A stretch of DNA of 64,000 bases, taken from contig JASWHV010000016.1 in assembly GCA_030760725.1 (NCBI GenBank), positions 19,955,084 to 20,019,083 on the forward strand, written 5' to 3'. The notes under the pieces were generated by a model. That model was not told where the DNA came from, did no database searches, and was given only the letters and a program-made list of their open reading frames with translations. This document shows, in pieces, positions 53,981-64,000 of the stretch; position 1 is the stretch's first letter; each line of letters begins with the position of its first letter. A program made the translations under genes and the position numbers. The DNA comes from Neostapfia colusana. Its lineage: Eukaryota > Streptophyta > Magnoliopsida > Poales > Poaceae.

Positions 53981-56900
53981 TGTAAGGGCCTCAGTTTTTG
54001 ACACATGTTTGAATTGTTCATCACCACACACACACCTCATTTGAAGCAAGTTGATAAACACATTTGAAGAGCAAGTAACCACCATCAACATGCTCATTAG
54101 GGAACAAACTCACATATTGCAAAAGTGGTATTTCCCACATGTGATATACAGGGGCCGGGCATATGAAAACTCCTACATAGTGCTAGGAATGTCCATGCCA
54201 AGTTTTACCCAAATTCAAAACCTTTTTGAGGTCATTTTGGGTATGGCTAGAAAGAGGGCAGTTTGAACTCAAATTCAAATTCAAACTGTTTTGATCCCAT
54301 GAATTCAAAAGTGGGAGGCATATTCTTACTCAGCACATTTCTGTGAGCTCACACACCAATTTTCACTCCATTTGGAGTTGATCTTGACATGAGCTAAGTG
54401 GGGCAAATTCAAACTTTATTTGAATTTCAAACTGAACATGTGCTGAAATTCATTCAAACCAAACCCAATTTGAATTCTAACCAATTCAAATGGTTCAAGG
54501 GTAGAAGATTCAAATCACCAGGGGCTTTGTGGGAACTACTGTTTACAACAGTGAATAGGAGTTAATCTCAGAGGTTAAAAATGAAAATGGGACCCACATG
54601 TCAGCCACTGGGATGATTCAACCGACTGAGACTTTCTCATCGGGTCCCCGAGCTGCAGCTGCGATCGCCGCCGAGGGAGGCTGCCACGCCAGCAGCTGCT
54701 TGGCCACGCGCGGGCACGAGTCGGTTCAGAGCCTTCTTAAGGCGTTCTTCCCCCTCCTCGGCCGAAGCCCTCGCCATTTTCTCCCCGCAAGAACACAGCG
54801 CCGGGAAACTTTCTTCCGCCGCTCAGAACCGATCGGAGAGCTCCGATCACAGCCTCCCCGTCCCCTCCAGAGCTATGGCAAGGTACTAGGAACCCTCCTC
54901 GTTCTTCCCCGTTGCTAGAACTCAGCTGAAACCTGTCGATCTCGGCTATACCGAGAGTTCAATTCGGTGACCTAAAACAGCCGCACTTCGGGCTCCCGTG
55001 GACAGCCCAACCGGGAGGTGATCATGCCCGAGCCAAGGCACCCTTGGACGCGCTGGTGATCGGTGCTGCTCACCCTCGAGCCACAGCCCGAGTGTTTGCT
55101 CACCGGCGGCGAATTTCCAGTTTTCCCCTTTCTGGGTACAGACCGACCTTCGGGTGCGGTTCTGTCGAATCCATACTCTAGGAAGGATTAGAGGACCTCA
55201 ATCCGCTCCCACACAAACTAGACACGGTAGCGCACAAGTTGCCTTTACAACCTTTGGCCTAAAAACCCCTGTACCGGGCGTATTTCGATGATTGCCAACG
55301 GCGGAGCATGCGCGAGGCATCGGGCGCACGGTGAGAGCCTACTTCGGGCCTCCCCCGAGCTGCTTCAAGCTCATGTCGACCTTCCCTAAGGTCCACTGAT
55401 GCTACCCGACCGGTTGCTCGAGTGATCGAGGTGCTAGGGAGGTCGGCCGACACGGCCGAAGTCTTTCCGAAGCCGCCGCTCGTCGCCGACCCTGTGACGG
55501 TCGTTGTCATGACAATCTGAGCCCGGAATCGTGTTCTCCGAGTGAAAGTAGGCAGGGGCGGCCGGAATCGTGAAGTTTGGAGCTCCACAGAGGCTGCCGG
55601 CGAGCTCTCCGGCGAGGTATCGCGGCGGCAGAGCACGGGCGGCGAGAGGTAGACGAAGGGGGGTGGACCCCAGCTGTCAGCGGCAGATATTTTAAATCGG
55701 GATCGGGCTGCGGCTCGGATCTATGTGCTGGCGCGCAAAAACCCTGTAGGCCTCAGTGTGCTGACGCCTCCGCGCCCAACACGTATCCCCGCGGCCCCCG
55801 GCAGATTTAAACTTTTTCCCCGATTTTCAGATTTCATTCAAACTTCAAATCTTCATAACTTGGGCTAGGGAACTCCAAATCGAGTGAACCAAATTTTGTT
55901 GGATTGAGCTCTCTGGGCACTTTCCAGAAAATCAAGTTTCACTCCATGAAAACCCTTAATTCTCCAGAATTAATTCCTCAAAGTTTAAATTGTTTGGAAT
56001 TTTAACTGGAGAATCCCTTGGAGGAAAATTCTGAAATTTTGCTGGGATGTTCAAAAAAATATCTCTGAACTACCATAAAAAGTTGGAGCTCATTTGATCA
56101 ACCTAATGGTGTGATTAGTGAAACTGTTCCAGAGAAAATAGAAAATGTTCAGAAACATTTTCAGAATTTCCTCTGAGATTGTTTAGCTCATATCTTTAGC
56201 TAGGAACCTTCAAAGTAAGTGAGACAAACTCCATTAGAACCCTCTGAAAATCTAGTTTTCAGAAAGTCATGGCTTGCTCCTTGAAAACTCCTAGAATACC
56301 CTAAAAGTTCCAATTAAAGTCAAGGACATAATTAATTGTTGAGGGCTCAAATGAGCTTTGCTGCAACTAAAACTTGACCAAGTCTCTATTTAGGTTGTAA
56401 CCAAGCCACAGTAAAAGTTTCACAGTCTTTGGGTCTGTGTAGTGAAAATTAGAAAGTTCACAAGTTTAAAACTCAATTCAAATGCATTTAATTAATACAT
56501 GTACTTCTTATATCATGTAGTCGATAAGGTCGAGGAGGAACCCGAAGTCCTAGACTTCGTTACTCCAGAGGAGCAGCTAGCCTACGACCAAGAGCAGCAA
56601 GGCAAGCTCCGGTTTGCATTAACCTTTTTACAAGTTTTTATTGTTTTGAGCACTTACTTGAGTACCATTATTCCTTGCATTAGAGTCTTCTTTGAAACCC
56701 AATTGCATAGCCAAGAAAACCATGGGTTGGGTATAGGATTGCAAAACCCTGTTAGCTACTGAAAATCTAAGTTAGGGTAGGATTCTGTACAAGTCGATTA
56801 GTTGGAACTACTCGCGAGCATAGGCTAGAGGCACTCGACTCAGGTAGAGATAGCACATGATACACATGGCAAGAAAAATGAGACCGAGCGGAGAGTAAGG

Positions 56901-57318
56901 GCAGCAGGACTTTGGGGCCTGTGTTCTATAGCTCCGCTTGTGTCGATTGAGGACCGAGCCGTGTGTGGGCCTGTTGAACAAGCTAGAACAGTACCGAAGA
57001 CCTACCGGCTATATGGGAACTGGGAAACCGATGTAACTCGGGTAGCTGGGTATTGAGGCATTGCCCGTCGTTCAGAGGGTAGGTTGAGAGCTTGAGGTGT
57101 AAATTGGCTGGCGGCACTGAGATGCGCGTGCAGAGACCTCTTGCTCGGGAAGATGGGACCGGTTCAATATTTGGCTGACGGGTGAAAGGTGGTTGTGTAC
57201 GGCGTCCGTGATGGTTGTTGTAGGCAACATCGAGTACGGGCGTACGTGACGGGTTATTCGGGTAACCCTGCAGGTGTAAATCGATTGTAATCGCCGTCCC
57301 TCGCGGTAAGTGAGTACC
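53981..57318 (+). repeat. LTR of element G (Tekay-like), interrupted by H
   Basis: Starts TGTAAGGGCCTC after J sequence CGTGG. Several blocks match the E LTR in inverted orientation (for example the AGTTGATCTTGACATGAGCT segment near 54380 and the region near 55690) and the F LTR (near 57200-57240). No coding content. A CA microsatellite lies near 54024-54036. At 57318 it is cut by H within a segment that in E lies about 640 bp before the LTR end, so roughly 0.6 kb of the LTR and the rest of G lie beyond H, outside the window. Confidence 0.85.
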
Positions 57319-60300
57319 TGTAACACCCCAAATTTTGATTCAAAACCCTAAACCATGTTCAGAGGGGAATTTAAAAATTTTTGGACGTGTTGCATGTTTT
57401 GCAAAAATTCAAATTCAAATTGGAATTCAAATTAGACTTAAAACAGAAAAGAAATGGAAAAAGAAAAAGAGAAACGGGAAAAAAACCGGCCAGTGGGCCG
57501 AAACCCGCCAGCCGGCCCAGTTTCCCCCGCGCCAGCCCGCCCCCGCGCGCCGCGCTGCCTCTCACCGATGGGTGGGACCCACCTGTCATCCCTAACCCTG
57601 AGCCCCCGCGACCCCGGACTTTTCCCCCGAGCGCGCGCGATCGCAACCGACCGGAAACCGCGTCCCGTCGCCCGAATTCTGGACCCGGAGGACTCCAACT
57701 CGATCACAACAGACCCACCGCCCTCCACCGGCTATAAAAACCCCCGATCCGATCAGTTTTCCTCACGCGATCGCCGATTTTCACTCCGGTGAGCACCGAG
57801 ACTTCGCCGGTGAATTCTGGCCGATCTAAGCTCGGAAACTCTGATCTAACTCGCTGGTCTTGATCCACCGCCTCCGGGGAACTTTGCAGGTGCAGAAAAC
57901 TCGGAGAGTTACGGTGTAAACCCAGCGCCGACGAGCTTCGCCGTGGTTTTGCCTCGGACCTCGCCGCCGATCACTTTCCAGGACCCCCGAGCTCGAGAAA
58001 ACCCCCGAGGTGAGATCCCTGACCTCCCCTCTACCGATCTAGGCCATAAGGTCACAGTTCTAGGCAGAATTCTCGAAGATCCGAAACTTTCCGGCGAGAT
58101 CGCCGCTTCCCGCCGCCGTGCGCCGCCGGCAGCGCCGCCCGCGCTCGATCAGAGCGACGTGGCTGCTTGTGCGCCGTTTATTTTAAATCGCACGGTAGCC
58201 TTTAAAACCCCGCGTACCGGTTCGATGTTATAATCTTAGCCGTCGGTTTAAAATCGGACGGTCCACGTCAACCCCGCATTATAAAGACTAGAATTCTTAC
58301 GTGCTACCCCCTGGGGTTCTCTGGAATTGAGAGCTAGCCCCGGAAACTTCAGATCTAGCCCCTGGAACTCCAGAAAATCGTGTAAATTCATGTAGAAATC
58401 AGTTTTAGCCCCTGGACTTAATAAAAATTAGGTAAAACACCTATGATAAGTGTAGCTAGACCCCTGGAAATTATGAAAATAATATTATAGACCCTGTAAT
58501 GGGGTGAGTTTACTTTTTTGCCCTGTTTAGTATTTAATTTAGAAAATTGAATATGTAACTAGTGTTTAAAAATTAAAAAGGGGGACAAACATAATTGTCA
58601 AAATTTATTAAAAAACTTTCTCAGCACTTAGAAAACTTTGGAGTGAGATAAAAATATATTTTTGGGCTGAAATAAATCTGTTTTATCTATTATTCACATT
58701 TATTAGTATGGGGACACATTTTTAAGTAAAGAATAGTTATAGAAAAATAGGGAAAATAATTATGAAATGGTATACATCATAAGCCATGGTCAAAATATGA
58801 TTTTAAATTATTTAGGACCAGAACCTAATCTGTTTAGGTGATGTGTATTACTAATTTAATAATAAAATACACAATTATGCATAGGAATATAAATCTGAAA
58901 ATATAGCAACTAGTAAATGATAAAGGGGGTTTCTAAAATACAAAGAATTCAGTTTAGGGTTGATAGAAATTGTGAAGGCACATTGTATGCAAGTATAAAT
59001 GTGGACACAAAAGTAGGAATCATATATACATGGTGAAAAGTGCATGCAAGCCACAACTCAACACACATAAAGTAACCACAACACATATAATGGTAAAGAA
59101 CTTTTATAAATATGAATGTGTGGTTTGTATAAAGTAAGAAGTGTGAACTATGTCTTATGATTGTTGTTCTTCTTTTGCTATGTGTGATGGTATGAAGTAG
59201 AACCTTCTCAAGAGCAAGTTAACCCTTTCCAAGATCAGGACTACCAATTTCAAGAGCAGCAAGAAGGAGGCAAGTGTCCTTGACCACTTTGATCCTATGC
59301 TAGGATGTGTAGATAGAATTATTTTGCATTGTCAAATGAAATATGAAACCCATGCTAGGAAAGTTTCCCTAGAATTGCATTACCTTGTTTCCTTGAAGCT
59401 TGGGTTGGGATTTATTTTACCATGTCATTTATTTACATGCATATGCTTAGCCATGCTTAGAATGGGATATTTGGGACATGAGATCATCAGTTTATTATAC
59501 CATACTCTTGAATGAGCTATTGGGAGTTATGTAGAGGTAGGGATCAAGGCAAGTTGGATGTTTTGGTTGTGTGCTGGGTGCACGAGACTTGGGTTTGTGT
59601 TTAGTACTTGCCTGGATCCTAAGGACCGGTTCATGGAGCATGTAACCCGGCTTTACAGTGCCAACCACATGCTGAGATGGGGCAGCTTGGCCAATTAATT
59701 AGGTGTATCCCCGGCGTAGTATGGGTGTGTTGGATGGTGCGGGGAGTAGGTGTCAGCTGGACTACCATATGAACCGCAAGGCTCAAGAGGGGGCCACTGC
59801 AGCGGGGTTGGAGCCTCTTGTATGCTGTTAGGGGTGAAACCTCAGTGGGCCCACGCTCGTCGGGAATCCCTTTGTAAAGGCTTCGTAGTGATCTCCTGGC
59901 CGCACACCTGGGAAGTGTGAATGTGGATCGTAGCCACTGGCATAATGGAGGTTCTTTTAGTCCACCCGGCAACGGGGGATGAAATCACTACTTGTGGGTA
60001 CAGTGGTACAAACTCTGCAGAGTCAAAACTGTCTTGACAGCCGTGCTCATGGTTAAGAGCGGCCTGGACTTATTCATGATTAGAGGAGTGAAGGTTTTTG
60101 GAAGTTGTGGATGTTAAGCGGGGAGCTTAACATTGGAAATGATGTTATGGTTATTTGGTTATGATGATGGGATGGGAGATTGGGACCATTTCACCTGTGT
60201 AGTAATGAAGGTGCTTAATAAGCTAAGGTGATAGGTATTAATTGCGTAGTGCTTTAACCATGAGTTCAACCTTTCCTTGTTCTAGCCATGCATGATATAA

Positions 60301-60674
60301 TTTTCCCACACTTGCTGAGTACCATTGGTACTCAACCTTGCATATTTGTTGGTTTATATTGCTGCTCAGGTCAAGATAATGAGGTGGTGTATAATGACCA
60401 AGATTTTGGACCCGAGGAAGGATTTTAGGTTCATGAAGACCCCCGGGCAACGCCTGTGATGGAGCCCTAAAGAATAATATTCCGCTGCTAGTTTATTTAC
60501 TTGTGATGAAGCATTAGTGTCCATTGAGATATTTGCGATGTAAGACTTATTTATATTCGACACCTGGCTTGTAATAAATGATGCTTCACTATTTGTCATC
60601 ACATGTATGAGAAAATGATCCTGGCATACATGTGATATTCACTTGGTTGTTCTTCGGAAAAACCGGGTGTGACA
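57319..60674 (+). repeat. 5' LTR of element H
   Basis: 3356 bp, TGTAACACCCCAAATTTTG...CCGGGTGTGACA. A GC-rich promoter-like region and TATA box lie at 57733-57740. The rest is AT-rich and without supported ORFs. Confidence 0.88.
57733..57740 (+). promoter_or_regulatory. TATA box of the H LTR
   Basis: TATAAAAA in CCGGCTATAAAAACCCCC, followed by a CT-rich stretch suitable for a start site near 57765. Confidence 0.7.
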
Positions 60675-60678
60675 GAGG

Positions 60679-60693
60679 TGGTATCAGAGCCAA
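60679..60693 (+). promoter_or_regulatory. Primer binding site of element H
   Basis: TGGTATCAGAGCCAA four bases after the LTR end; initiator tRNA-Met type. Confidence 0.9.
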
Positions 60694-60890
60694 GGTTGCC
60701 CGTAGGAACGTGGACCTAGGTAGAAATGGACGTATTTAAGGGCCCTATTTTCTTAAAAACTATTTTCCAAGGTGTGGGTGGAAAAGTGTTATTAAAGGAG
60801 TCATTTTCTTCATCTTACCCCAACTTTCATTCAAAATAGGATTTTTGTTTGAAATTTTATCTAACCTAATTTTAAATTCTTTTGTTTTAG

Positions 60891-61670
60891 ATGGTTCGCA
60901 TGATTCGCACCGCTCGTAAGTCCACAGGAGGGAGAGTTCCCGTAGTGGCCCTTGCCGAAAGAGAGGAGAGTCGTCCCGTGACGTACCTTTCCTACGGATG
61001 GGCAGTTGGAGATTTGTTGCGCCGTCTTCGACGTATGATCGAAGCCGCCGGCAATACGGGCAAGCTAATCATCCATTATAACTCCACCAGGACCATCCGT
61101 GAGAAGAGGGAAGAATGGAGTTCGGAGATGAGAATTATACACGAGAATCAGCTGCTTAAGATTCACCACTCTCCAGCTTGTCGAGCAACACAAGTTGACA
61201 CGGAGAAAGATGTCACTTGGGAGGCCATCACCTGCCAGAGTCACATCTATCGTCGCCACTTTGACAAAACTGAGTACATGTATGTCCTCCAACGTGAGAG
61301 TGGTACCACGGAGTACAAGTACCCACCGGTGCAGCAAGGGACTTCCCATGAGCACATGGACTTGTGCTTGGAGGATGCTGCTATGCTCAGCACTCGACTG
61401 CAGGAGTGTCAACAAGAGCTTCAGGATGTCCGAGACACCCTGAAGGAAACGGAGGCGTTGCTGCGAGCTTGCTTAAAGGCGAGAGAAAGAGGAGATGGGA
61501 ATGAACTGTGTGTCACTGTGAGTGATCCATGGACTCCTGACTCCCCGGATCGCCGAGCGATCAGGCGTCGTCGCACCTCTCCACCAGCAGCCTCCCCACC
61601 CAAAGCAGAGTCAGAAGGTAGCCGAAATGAGGAGGAAGATCCCGAGGAGCCAGCTCAAGAGGACGAGTAG
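60891..61670 (+). CDS. Extra ORF of element H with histone H3-like N-terminus (259 aa)
   Basis: Lies between the PBS and gag. The start at 60891 is the first in-frame ATG after a T-rich tract ending TTTTAG and reads Met-Val-Arg like the gag starts of E and F. Residues 7-14 are TARKSTGG, identical to residues 6-13 of the histone H3 tail, and the Pro two residues further on is also shared. The rest is unlike histone H3: residues ~20-150 are mixed charged/aromatic, ~155-200 (Leu-Glu-Asp-Ala...Glu-Ala-Leu-Leu) look like a coiled coil, ~205-235 are Ser/Pro/Arg-rich, and the last 20 residues are strongly acidic. I do not recognise a family. No gag motif is present. A gap of 301 bp separates it from the gag ATG, so gag needs splicing, re-initiation or a separate transcript. 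Confidence 0.8.
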   Translation: MVRMIRTARKSTGGRVPVVALAEREESRPVTYLSYGWAVGDLLRRLRRMIEAAGNTGKLIIHYNSTRTIREKREEWSSEMRIIHENQLLKIHHSPACRATQVDTEKDVTWEAITCQSHIYRRHFDKTEYMYVLQRESGTTEYKYPPVQQGTSHEHMDLCLEDAAMLSTRLQECQQELQDVRDTLKETEALLRACLKARERGDGNELCVTVSDPWTPDSPDRRAIRRRRTSPPAASPPKAESEGSRNEEEDPEEPAQEDE

Positions 61671-61971
61671 TGTAGAGTCTTTCCCTTAGCTAGCAAGAGG
61701 TCGAGTAGTCGAGTCGTTACATAGTTAATGGTGTGATAATGCTTGGTGTGTGACGTGAGTTGTGGAAGCCATGAGAAATTGTCCACAGCCTCGTCTTCAG
61801 ATTGTTTTGCTTTGGTGTGTGAACCCACAGGAAATAATAGTGCATTTATTTGGTGTGAGATATGAACCCTCTTAAAAGTATAACAAAGCCTCAACACTTC
61901 AAAGTACAAACAAATGAAAGTAGTAAAGTGATACTAAATGATTTCCAATTAACATTGGTCGATTCTGCCAG
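61671..61971. other. Spacer between extra ORF and gag of element H
   Basis: 301 bp, AT-rich, no ORF of note. It ends TTCTGCCAG directly before the gag ATG, which fits a 3' splice site. Confidence 0.55.
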
Positions 61972-64000
61972 ATGGCCGGAAGAGGAAAAGGACGTGCTGC
62001 CAACCCCGCCAACAACAATGATGAGGCATGCAACCCTCATCTTTCGGGAGGCCAGGACAGGGGTGGTCGCCGTGAAGAAGTTGATCCTCTCCACCAAATG
62101 CTGGAGAATCAAAATCAGCTTATCCAGAACTTGACTCAAGTGGTGGCCAACTTGCATCAAGTTCCACCTCCACAAGCTGCACCACGCCAACCAAGGTTGA
62201 GTGAGTTTCTAGGAACTCAACCTCCAAAGTTTGCAAGTGCTGCTGAACCCCTGGAGGCAGATGATTGGCTGAAGACCATTGAAAGTAAGATGAGGATAAT
62301 ACAATGCCAAGGGTATGAGAGGGTGCTGTTTGCCTCTCATCAATTGCAGGGACCTGCTGCTGATTGGTGGACCGCCTACGTGGCTGCCCATCATGACCCT
62401 GAGAGCATCACTTGGGAAGAGTTTAAGCGTAGCTTCCGCAACCACTACATCCCAAGAGGTGAACTCAAAAACAAGAGAAAGGAGTTTTTGGGACTGCAGC
62501 AGGGAAACATGACTGTGAGGGAATACCTCACTAAATTTACTCAACTATCCTGTTATGCTCCACGAGACATAGAGACCGATGAGCAAAAACAAGATTGTTT
62601 CGTGGAAGGGCTTACCGCAGAAATGCAGTGTGCAATGTCCTCCAACGAGTATGAAAGCTTTCAAAAGATGGTGGACAGAGCATTTGTGGTGGAAAGGAAG
62701 CTAAAGGCCCTGGAAAATGAGAATAAGAGGAAGGCGGGGTGGTCACATCAGGCCTCAGGGAGCAACACCCGCCCACGTATGATGCAGCAACCTACGGGGC
62801 AGACAAGCCGTGCTGCGGTACCCTATTCAGCACCAAGAGGATACAACCCAAACTACAGGCCACCCGCGGCACCAGCACAGCCGCCACGTCAGTTTGTGCA
62901 GCAGCCTCGCCCCGCATATCCACCTCGACCAGCAGTGCAAGGACCCCCGAACCAACCCCAAGACAACAAGGGCCAAGCACCTAAGGTTGGGGTGCAATGT
63001 TTCAGCTGTGGTGAAGTGGGGCACTACGCCCATAAATGCCCAAAGAAGAAGCCTGCGCCGCCACAACAGCAGAATGTAGTAAGAGGACGGGTGAACCATG
63101 TCACTATGGAGGAAGCACAAGAGGCACCCGACGTGGTAGTTGGTAAGTTTCCTGCCAATTTACACCTTGCAACTCTGCTGTTTGATTCTGGTGCTACCCA
63201 CTCGTTCATTGCTCAAGGGTTTGTTAAGAAGCATGACCTAGCAACCACACAAATGAACCATATGCTAGCCGTAAACTCTCCAGGTGGAGAAATAAGGACA
63301 AGACAAGTGTGTCCCAAAGTGAGCCTAGACATTAATGGGGTAGTATTTACTGCTAACCTCATAGTGATAGATTCACAAGGGATAGATATTATTTTGGGTA
63401 TGGATTGGTTAACCAAACATAAAGGAATCATCCATTGTTCGACCAGAACGGTGGAATTAACTCACCCCAGTGGTACCAGAGTAAAGTTCATAACAATACA
63501 CGAGCCTAGGAGGGACATTAAATTAAATCAAGTGGAGGTGAAAGTTGAGGAAATCAGGACCATCAGGGAATATCCAGATGTTTTTCCGGAGGAATTGCCA
63601 GGTATGCCTCCCGACCGTGACGTGGAATTCGCAATTGAGCTAGTACCGGGAACAGCCCCGATATACAAGAGACCTTATCGAATGGACTCCAAGCAGCTAG
63701 AAGAGCTCAAGGATCATTTGAGAGAATTGACGGAGAAGGGGTATATTCGCCCTAGTTCCTCACCATGGGGAGCTCCGGTGATATTTGTGCCTAAGAAAGA
63801 CGGAACCCAAAGGTTATGCGTGGATTACCGTGCCTTGAATGAGGTAACCATCAAGAACAAGTACCCATTGCCTCGCATTGAAGACTTGTTTGATCAGTTG
63901 AGGGGAGCTTGTGTGTTCTCGAAAATTGATCTCAGGTCAGGATACCACCAGCTCAAGATAAGGCAATCAGATATTCCCAAGACAGCTTTCGTATCTCGGT
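61972..64000 (+). CDS. Gag-pol polyprotein of element H (5' part, 676 codons seen)
   Basis: Open without stop from the ATG at 61972 to the window edge. Residues 1-7 are MAGRGKG, like a plant H2A or H4 N-terminus. Residues ~90-245 are the Gag core (Leu-Glu-Ala-Asp-Asp-Trp-Leu, Pro-Ala-Ala-Asp-Trp-Trp, Asn-Met-Thr-Val). Then a Pro/Gln-rich linker, a CCHC knuckle at 343-356 (CFSCGEVGHYAHKC), and the protease active site Leu-Phe-Asp-Ser-Gly-Ala-Thr at 403-409. RT begins near residue 540 with Tyr-Pro-Asp-Val-Phe-Pro and includes Val-Asp-Tyr-Arg at 617-620 and the Leu-Arg-Ser-Gly-Tyr-His segment. Protease and RT are in one frame with gag. The intact frame makes H the best candidate for a recently active element here, although its second LTR cannot be seen. 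Confidence 0.93.
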   Translation, partial: MAGRGKGRAANPANNNDEACNPHLSGGQDRGGRREEVDPLHQMLENQNQLIQNLTQVVANLHQVPPPQAAPRQPRLSEFLGTQPPKFASAAEPLEADDWLKTIESKMRIIQCQGYERVLFASHQLQGPAADWWTAYVAAHHDPESITWEEFKRSFRNHYIPRGELKNKRKEFLGLQQGNMTVREYLTKFTQLSCYAPRDIETDEQKQDCFVEGLTAEMQCAMSSNEYESFQKMVDRAFVVERKLKALENENKRKAGWSHQASGSNTRPRMMQQPTGQTSRAAVPYSAPRGYNPNYRPPAAPAQPPRQFVQQPRPAYPPRPAVQGPPNQPQDNKGQAPKVGVQCFSCGEVGHYAHKCPKKKPAPPQQQNVVRGRVNHVTMEEAQEAPDVVVGKFPANLHLATLLFDSGATHSFIAQGFVKKHDLATTQMNHMLAVNSPGGEIRTRQVCPKVSLDINGVVFTANLIVIDSQGIDIILGMDWLTKHKGIIHCSTRTVELTHPSGTRVKFITIHEPRRDIKLNQVEVKVEEIRTIREYPDVFPEELPGMPPDRDVEFAIELVPGTAPIYKRPYRMDSKQLEELKDHLRELTEKGYIRPSSSPWGAPVIFVPKKDGTQRLCVDYRALNEVTIKNKYPLPRIEDLFDQLRGACVFSKIDLRSGYHQLKIRQSDIPKTAFVSR

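Larger units (their letters stand above)
57319..64000 (+). mobile_element. Element H: Gypsy element with extra 5' ORF, runs off the window
   Basis: 5' LTR 57319-60674, initiator-tRNA-Met-type PBS at 60679, an extra ORF (60891-61670) and an uninterrupted gag-pol from 61972 to the window end inside RT. The RT and protease motifs match the chromovirus branch; Tekay/Del is likely, but the chromodomain and integrase are not in view. An upstream ORF ('orf0') has, from memory, been described for rice RIRE3/RIRE8-type elements. H is inserted in the LTR of G (left flank GTACC). Confidence 0.9.

Noticed and set aside
54022..54040. CA microsatellite as a significant feature
   Set aside because: Short simple repeat with no visible role.
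60891..61670. Extra ORF of H as a histone H3 pseudogene
   Set aside because: Only residues 7-14 (plus one Pro) match H3; there is no histone fold and the ORF is in a fixed retroelement context.

Overview
This window is plant nuclear DNA, almost certainly from a grass (Poaceae). It consists entirely of LTR retrotransposons nested inside one another. I see no host gene, rRNA, tRNA gene or CRISPR array. The grass call rests on the retrotransposon types: GC-rich Tat-lineage Gypsy elements with antisense ORFs and an extra archaeal-type RNase H, and Tekay/Del-type chromoviruses with 3-4 kb LTRs and an initiator-tRNA-Met-type primer binding site (TGGTATCAGA...). The species cannot be named from this sequence.

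The nesting can be read from LTR ends (TG...CA), primer binding sites (PBS), polypurine tracts (PPT) and 5-bp target site duplications (TSD). I name the elements A-J (no I). J (Tat, reverse, 52593-53980) is the oldest host visible. It holds C (Tat, forward; pieces 10383-10657, 17504-23482, 51175-52592) and the LTR of G (Tekay-like, forward, 53981-57318). C was hit three times. D (Tat, forward; 1-387 and 9119-10382) sits in its RNase H region. B (Tat, forward, 10658-17503, TSD GTGCG) sits in its archaeal-type RNase H domain. E (Tekay, reverse, 23483-51174, TSD GCAAG) sits in its 3' noncoding region. D was hit by A (Tat, reverse, 388-9118, TSD GCAAC). The gag gene of E was hit by F (Tekay, forward, 31572-44554, TSD GAGAT). 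The LTR of G was hit by H (Gypsy/chromovirus-like, forward, 57319 to beyond 64000).

Coding content: A keeps a long intact gag and an intact antisense coiled-coil ORF but has lost protease, RT, RNase H and most of integrase. B is a more eroded deletion derivative. C keeps RNase H and integrase with two nonsense codons, plus a two-part antisense gene whose first part looks like the Pfam 'putative gypsy type transposon' family (PF04195). E and F each keep a nearly complete gag-protease-RT-RNase H-integrase-chromodomain frame broken by a single in-frame stop (E is also split by F). H has an intact, open gag-pol running off the window, preceded by an extra ORF.

The most unusual observations are: (1) the 5' end of F is not a normal LTR start but an inverted copy of the last ~40 bp of its own LTR, joined at a 10-bp microhomology, and it still has a clean TSD, which implies an integration using two U5-type ends; (2) the extra ORF of H begins with a near-copy of the histone H3 tail around Lys9, and its gag begins like an H2A/H4 tail; (3) a palindrome is shared by the long leaders of E and F; (4) G-box/ABRE-like ACGTG arrays occur in the Tat LTRs; (5) antisense-gene architecture and gag N-terminal duplications vary between closely related Tat copies.
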